Shown: positions 6,072-7,511 of the stretch, piece after piece
How the letters are laid out: every line of letters begins with the position of its first letter
Numbering within the stretch: the stretch's first letter is position 1
Assembly (NCBI GenBank): GCA_015232485.1
Contig: JADFZP010000153.1
Coordinates: forward strand, 1 to 7,511
Reading direction: 5' to 3'
DNA: 7,511 bases
Source of the DNA: Alphaproteobacteria bacterium
GTDB lineage: Bacteria > Pseudomonadota > Alphaproteobacteria > Rhodospirillales > Magnetospirillaceae
The notes under the pieces: generated by a model
The model's database searches: none
Told to the model about the DNA's origin: nothing
What the model saw: the letters and a program-made list of their open reading frames with translations, nothing else
Position numbers and translations under genes: made by a program

Positions 6072-7511
6072 GTGGGCGAGGGCGCAGCCAGCAGGCGGGA
6101 CCGGGTTCGCCCGGTCGGCATCATCGACATCGGGTCGAACTCGATACGATTGGTGGTCTATGACCTGAACACCCGCACCCCGGTGCCCCGCTTCAACGAG
6201 AAGGCGGTCTGCGCGCTGGGCCAGAATTTGGGGCTGACGGGCCGCCTCGATGCCGACGGGGTGACTCTGGCTTTGGCCACGCTGGGCCGGTTCGCCCGAC
6301 TGGCCGAGGCGATGAACCTCGAGCGCGTCGAGGTGCTGGCCACCGCGGCGGTGCGCGACGCCGCCGACGGCCCCGATTTCGTCGCCGCCATCGAACGGAT
6401 TCCCGGACTCAAGGTGCGCGTGCTGTCCGGCGGACACGAGGCCCGGCTGGCCGCGCTGGGCGTGCTGTGCGGCACGCCGGACGCCGAGGGAATGGTCGCC
6501 GATCTGGGCGGCGGCAGCCTGGAACTGATCCAGGTGCATGGCGGCGAGGTCGGCCGCCACGCCACCATGCCGCTGGGCGTGCTGCGATTGGCCGAGGCCG
6601 GCGGGCGCCCCAAGACCGAAGCGTTGATCGATTCGCATCTCGAAGGCGTGCCGTGGATCGCCGCGGGCCGCGGCGGCACCCTGTATGTGGTGGGCGGGGC
6701 GTGGCGCTCGATCGCCCGGCTGTGCATCGCGCAGACCGGGCACCCCTTGATGGTGCTCGACAACTTCACGCTCGAGCGGGCCGAGGCGGTGCGGCTGATC
6801 GATCTCTTGTCGCTGCAAAGCCGCAAATCGCTGGAGAAGGTGCGCGGCATCTCGAAGAAGCGCCTGCCGCATCTGCCCAACGCCGCGCTGCTGTTGGAAA
6901 AGGTGCTGCGCGCCGCGATGCCTTCGCGTCTGGTGTTCTCGGTCTACGGCATGCGCGAGGGGCAGTTCTTCAAGATGCTGCCCGACTCGTTGCGCGCCCA
7001 GGACGCCCTGATCGCCGCCTGCCGCCAATTGGCCCGCCAGTCGGGGCGCTTCCCCGAGCATGGCGACGAGATCCTCGACTGGATGGCGCCGCTGTTTTCC
7101 GACGAATCGGCGGCCGGGCGGCGCTTGCGCCATGCCGCCTGCCTGCTGAGCGACTGCTTCTGGGCCGAGCATCCCGATTACCGCGCCGAGCAGGCGATGT
7201 TTCGCGTGCTGCGCCTGCCCTTCATGGGCATGGGCCACCGCGACCGCGCCTTCCTGGCGGTGGCCATCCACAACCGCCATGCCGGCGAGGACGGCGCCGC
7301 CCAGGCCATCACCGGCCTCTTGAGCGAGGATGAATTGCGCCAAGCCCGCTTGGTCGGCTTGGCCACGCGGCTGGCCCACACCCTTTCGGGCGGCGTGCCG
7401 GGGCTGATCGGGCTGACCCGCGTGGCGATCGAGGGACGCGCGCTGGTGCTGGAGGTGCCGGCCAGCGACCCCGCCTTCCTGCCCGAACTCACCGACCGCC
7501 GCGCCGACCGC
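6072..7511 (+). CDS. ppx: Exopolyphosphatase, Ppx/GppA family (3' end outside window)
   Basis: Exactly 480 codons are open from GTG 6072 to the window edge with no stop, so the C-terminus is missing. Ppx removes terminal phosphate from polyphosphate; GppA relatives also act on pppGpp. The N-terminal actin-like ATPase fold is clear: phosphate-binding GIIDIGSNSIRLVVYD (16-31), ATAAVRDAADG, SGGHEARL with E123, ADLGGGSLEL (143-152) with E151, and VVGGAWRSIARL. E123 and E151 align with E. coli Ppx E121 and E150. After about residue 320 comes the HD-like helical domain of long-form Ppx (LRHAACLLSDCFWAEHPDYRAE, H354; then FLAVAIHNRHAGED), so this is the long type, not a short GppA-like form. Position directly behind ppk1 favours exopolyphosphatase as the main activity. 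The GTG start follows GAGGGG and gives an MGEGAASRRDR leader before the conserved fold. Confidence 0.95.
   Translation, partial: MGEGAASRRDRVRPVGIIDIGSNSIRLVVYDLNTRTPVPRFNEKAVCALGQNLGLTGRLDADGVTLALATLGRFARLAEAMNLERVEVLATAAVRDAADGPDFVAAIERIPGLKVRVLSGGHEARLAALGVLCGTPDAEGMVADLGGGSLELIQVHGGEVGRHATMPLGVLRLAEAGGRPKTEALIDSHLEGVPWIAAGRGGTLYVVGGAWRSIARLCIAQTGHPLMVLDNFTLERAEAVRLIDLLSLQSRKSLEKVRGISKKRLPHLPNAALLLEKVLRAAMPSRLVFSVYGMREGQFFKMLPDSLRAQDALIAACRQLARQSGRFPEHGDEILDWMAPLFSDESAAGRRLRHAACLLSDCFWAEHPDYRAEQAMFRVLRLPFMGMGHRDRAFLAVAIHNRHAGEDGAAQAITGLLSEDELRQARLVGLATRLAHTLSGGVPGLIGLTRVAIEGRALVLEVPASDPAFLPELTDRRADR

Noticed and set aside
3302..6130. A 942-codon open frame on the minus strand running across ppk1 into the sixA-like gene
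   Set aside because: Only the last 169 residues match a protein family. The rest is antisense to an intact ppk1, rich in H, D, R, A and Q as expected from the complement of GC-rich codons, and lacks any recognisable domain.
6051..7379. A 442-codon minus-strand open frame opposite ppx
   Set aside because: It is antisense to the well-conserved ppx, with low-complexity GQ/HR/AQ-rich composition and no motifs; typical GC-rich shadow.

Overview
The window is a stretch of ordinary, gene-dense bacterial chromosome. Codons end strongly in G or C, and gene content and order (DUF2066 protein, CDP-alcohol phosphatidyltransferase, AI-2E/PerM permease, an HdaA-type DnaA paralogue, SixA-type phosphatase, ppk1, ppx) suggest an alphaproteobacterium, probably of the Rhodospirillales (Magnetospirillum/Rhodospirillum-like). 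The taxonomic call is inference from gene families and synteny remembered without a search.

Layout: positions 2-3327 hold four plus-strand genes packed as one likely operon. A DUF2066 gene, cut by the left window edge, overlaps a CDP-alcohol phosphatidyltransferase by a GTGA junction. After a short GC-hairpin-rich gap comes an AI-2E family membrane protein, whose stop overlaps the start of hdaA by one base (TGATG). On the minus strand, a SixA-type histidine phosphatase (3302-3811) converges on hdaA and overlaps its last 26 bases. A 108-base divergent intergenic region (3812-3919) carries a good sigma70-type promoter pointing to ppk1. The polyphosphate pair ppk1 (TTG start, 3920-6061) and ppx (GTG start at 6072, cut by the right edge) follows with a 10-base gap.

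Function: the left block mixes envelope functions (phospholipid head-group transfer, a membrane permease, a protein of unknown role) with control of replication initiation (HdaA, which with the sliding clamp promotes DnaA-ATP hydrolysis). The right block makes polyphosphate (Ppk1) and degrades it (Ppx), with a phosphohistidine/phosphoprotein phosphatase read divergently. No stretch longer than about 110 bases lacks a gene. I see no tRNA, rRNA, CRISPR array, insertion sequence, prophage or defence island, and no clearly new biological system. The points most worth a second look are the phosphatidyltransferase, which resembles mitochondrial-type cardiolipin synthase more than PgsA, the sixA-ppk1 control region, and small inverted repeats at gene junctions.
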